Positions 7,257-9,104 of a stretch of DNA of 9,104 bases are shown in pieces. The stretch is taken from positions 1 to 9,104 of the forward strand of contig CAZJFS010000175.1 of assembly GCA_964545075.1 (NCBI GenBank), given 5' to 3'. Below the pieces are notes generated by a model. It was given only the letters and a program-made list of their open reading frames with translations. It made no database searches and was not told the origin of the DNA. Both the position numbers and the translations under genes were made by a program. Position 1 is the stretch's first letter. Each line of letters starts with the position of its first letter. This DNA is from DAOPXV01 sp035352535. GTDB taxonomy: Bacteria > Muiribacteriota > UBA9980.

Positions 7257-9104
7257 TCAGACCACCTTTACTATCACGAAGGTTATATCGTCCTCGTGTT
7301 GTATGCTATTAGAATATTCGAATATGGTTTTCAATAATTTTTCCTTGAAATCGCGAGCGGAGAGTTCGGCGTTGTCCTGGATAAAAGATACCAGCCTTTC
7401 GCGTCCGAAAAAATCGCCGGCGGGATTTTTTATTTCGGCGAGCCCGTTGGTGTATAGCAGAAGAATGTCGCCCGAGTCGAGAAGAAGTATGCCTTCTTTG
7501 AATTCCATGTTTTTAAGTATGCCGAGCGGCGAATTCCTGGATTCATGGGCCACTACGTTGTGACCGTCGTTTATATAATGAAGTATGGGGTTATGGGCTG
7601 CGTTGCAGAACGCGGCGCGGTTGCCGGTAAGGGAAAGCTGAAGGAAAAAAAGCGTTATGAAATTATAAAGGTCGATATCGTCGCAAATGAGATTATTCAG
7701 GTTGTACAGAAGCTTGCGAGCGTCGAAATTATTTTTAATGAGGGTGTGTATCTGGGTCCGTATCATTGCGGCTATCATGGCCGAATTAATTCCGCGCCCG
7801 GAAATATCGGCGAGCAGGACGGAAATGGTATTGCCGGCCTCGTTATGTATTATGTCGTAATAATCTCCGCCGACGGGGATGGCGGCTTCGCAGTACGCCT
7901 CGATTTGAAATTTCGGCGTCGAAACTATCGATTGCGGCAGAAGTTTTTTTTGTATCTCTCTCGCTATGATGTTCTGGGTCTCATTATAATTCCTGCTGGC
8001 GCTTTCACGGTAACCGGCCTCATATTCGAGCGCTTTTTCAAGAGTTCTGGCTATCAGCGCCAGAAGGTCGCGGTCGTTGATCTTTTCGACCGAGTCAGAA
8101 GGGACCCGGCTTATTATATAGGCGAACCGGTTTGATGGCGACGATAATGGAATGACGGCCGTAGTTCCGGATATCGTTCCCGCGGCCGAGGCGCCGTCGT
8201 CTAACTTTATATCCTCCTCGCAGTAGAAAAGCTGAGGGCTTGAAGACTCGAGCGCTTTTTTTATAAAGGCGTCGCCGGATGAAATATAGCCGGCGTGAAT
8301 GCCGCTTTCTTTTGGAGAATAAAAATAAGCGAACCGGAGCTTTCCCTCGGATTCTTCGGAAGCCACCGAAAATGAGACCTGGCCGATGAGCTCCGTCAAT
8401 ATTTCGAACGAGCGCTCGAAAACCCCTTTTATTCCGGCTGATGGGGCTACTATATTAAGCAGCGCTTCGAGGTTTTTGGTTTCGCTTTCGCGGCCGGCGG
8501 CCCTCGCCGTATTGAGGCTTTTTATCTTGAGGGCGTTAAGCGCGATGGCCATGATGTTTGAAATAAGCCACATGGTTTCAAAATCGTCCTCTGAAAATAA
8601 AAGCTCTAATGAACGGTCGTATAAGACCACGGCGCCTGAAGGCAGGCCGGAAACTCCGGAAAATGGGATGACGGCTAGTTCCGGCGTCCGCTCAATCGGC
8701 CCTCGCCTGAAGTAGGGCGTCGCTTTCTGGATGGAGGAGCCGATCAGTCCGCGATCTTCGGGAGAGCGGTAATCGGAAACGAACGATGATTTGAAGCCTA
8801 TCGCGTGCTCGATGAATATTTCCTTTTTCTGGTTATTTACGTTCATGACCGCGGCCTGTTCGATTGAAAATATGGATGAATATGCGTTAAGGACCTCGCT
8901 TAGGATTCCGTCATAAGTGCTGACCGATGAAAGTTTCGAGCTGAGTTCGAGTATGTCCGAAGTCCTGCGCGAATTTCTCGCCAGGTGGCGTTTCTTCTCA
9001 TGCGCATCGCATGCAGACTCGTTGGCGCGCTGTTTAAGAAGTATATTTTTTAAAGATATGGAAGCGGTATATCCGATTATGTTGATGGCCGAGAATTCCT
9101 CGGG
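7257..9104 (-). CDS. GAF-domain SpoIIE/RsbU-type PP2C serine phosphatase (5' end outside window)
   Basis: Members of this family usually dephosphorylate serine or threonine on STAS-domain anti-anti-sigma proteins. The frame stays open to the right edge: 86 further codons precede the ATG at 8846 and read as ordinary protein (for example 'AINIIGYTASISLKNILL', a GAF-ending helix). That ATG is therefore internal, and 615 residues are visible. Numbering from that Met, a GAF domain ends near 110, a second GAF-like region covers about 125-275, and the phosphatase spans about 290-529. Family motifs are 'IQKKLLP', 'VGGDYYD' (Asp328), 'LLADISGRGINSAM' (Asp347, Gly350), 'AAHNP', 'SPLGI' and 'HEDDITFVIV' (Asp519/520). 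The usual 'YTDG' reads 'YTNG': Asn467 (codon AAC, 7448-7446) replaces a metal-ligand Asp. 'GHNP' is 'AHNP'. No membrane segment is visible, but the N-terminus is missing. It is the first visible gene of the operon. No STAS or kinase partner is in the window. Fold assignment is firm; activity is less certain. Confidence 0.92.
   Translation of the reverse strand, partial: PEEFSAINIIGYTASISLKNILLKQRANESACDAHEKKRHLARNSRRTSDILELSSKLSSVSTYDGILSEVLNAYSSIFSIEQAAVMNVNNQKKEIFIEHAIGFKSSFVSDYRSPEDRGLIGSSIQKATPYFRRGPIERTPELAVIPFSGVSGLPSGAVVLYDRSLELLFSEDDFETMWLISNIMAIALNALKIKSLNTARAAGRESETKNLEALLNIVAPSAGIKGVFERSFEILTELIGQVSFSVASEESEGKLRFAYFYSPKESGIHAGYISSGDAFIKKALESSSPQLFYCEEDIKLDDGASAAGTISGTTAVIPLSSPSNRFAYIISRVPSDSVEKINDRDLLALIARTLEKALEYEAGYRESASRNYNETQNIIAREIQKKLLPQSIVSTPKFQIEAYCEAAIPVGGDYYDIIHNEAGNTISVLLADISGRGINSAMIAAMIRTQIHTLIKNNFDARKLLYNLNNLICDDIDLYNFITLFFLQLSLTGNRAAFCNAAHNPILHYINDGHNVVAHESRNSPLGILKNMEFKEGILLLDSGDILLLYTNGLAEIKNPAGDFFGRERLVSFIQDNAELSARDFKEKLLKTIFEYSNSIQHEDDITFVIVKVV
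7262..7269 (-). promoter_or_regulatory. Ribosome binding site supporting the GTG start of the cyclase
   Basis: The minus strand reads AAAGGTGG, a near-consensus Shine-Dalgarno sequence, ending 8 bases before GTG at 7253-7251. It is embedded in the last codons of the phosphatase gene (stop TGA at 7259-7257), which suggests coupled translation. Confidence 0.75.

Overview
The window reads as chromosome of a diderm (outer-membrane-bearing) bacterium with roughly balanced base composition. The outer membrane is inferred from a TamB-family protein at the left edge. The phylum cannot be fixed from sequence alone. Dense GAF-domain signalling genes beside a TamB gene would suit several deeply branching or candidate Gram-negative phyla, but that is a guess.

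Layout: the window splits into two convergent blocks. Left block, plus strand: the C-terminal part of a TamB-like envelope protein (2-1111), whose gene enters from outside the window, then after 19 bases a complete cofactor-independent phosphoglycerate mutase, gpmI (1131-2699). Right block, minus strand, in transcription order: a GAF-SpoIIE/RsbU-type PP2C phosphatase cut by the right edge (9104 down to 7257), a GAF-GAF-GGDEF diguanylate cyclase (7253-5721), and a four-GAF HD-GYP phosphodiesterase (5724-2782). The 82-base gap between the blocks holds a strong, symmetrical, apparently bidirectional terminator. There is no gene-free stretch above 300 bases. I see no RNA genes, mobile elements or CRISPR arrays.

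How the genes work together: the three minus-strand genes look like one translationally coupled operon, with a 3-base gap after the phosphatase and a 4-base ATGA overlap between cyclase and phosphodiesterase. It pairs a c-di-GMP synthase (GGEEF active site and RxxD inhibitory site both present) with a c-di-GMP hydrolase (HD and HHE..DG.GYP motifs present). Upstream lies a phosphatase of the kind that normally acts on anti-anti-sigma or other STAS-type phosphoproteins. All three visible products carry GAF sensory domains and show no membrane segment. The phosphatase has Asn in place of the usual Asp in its 'TDG' metal-binding motif. The cassette could link phospho-signalling to c-di-GMP level, but ligands and targets cannot be read from the sequence.
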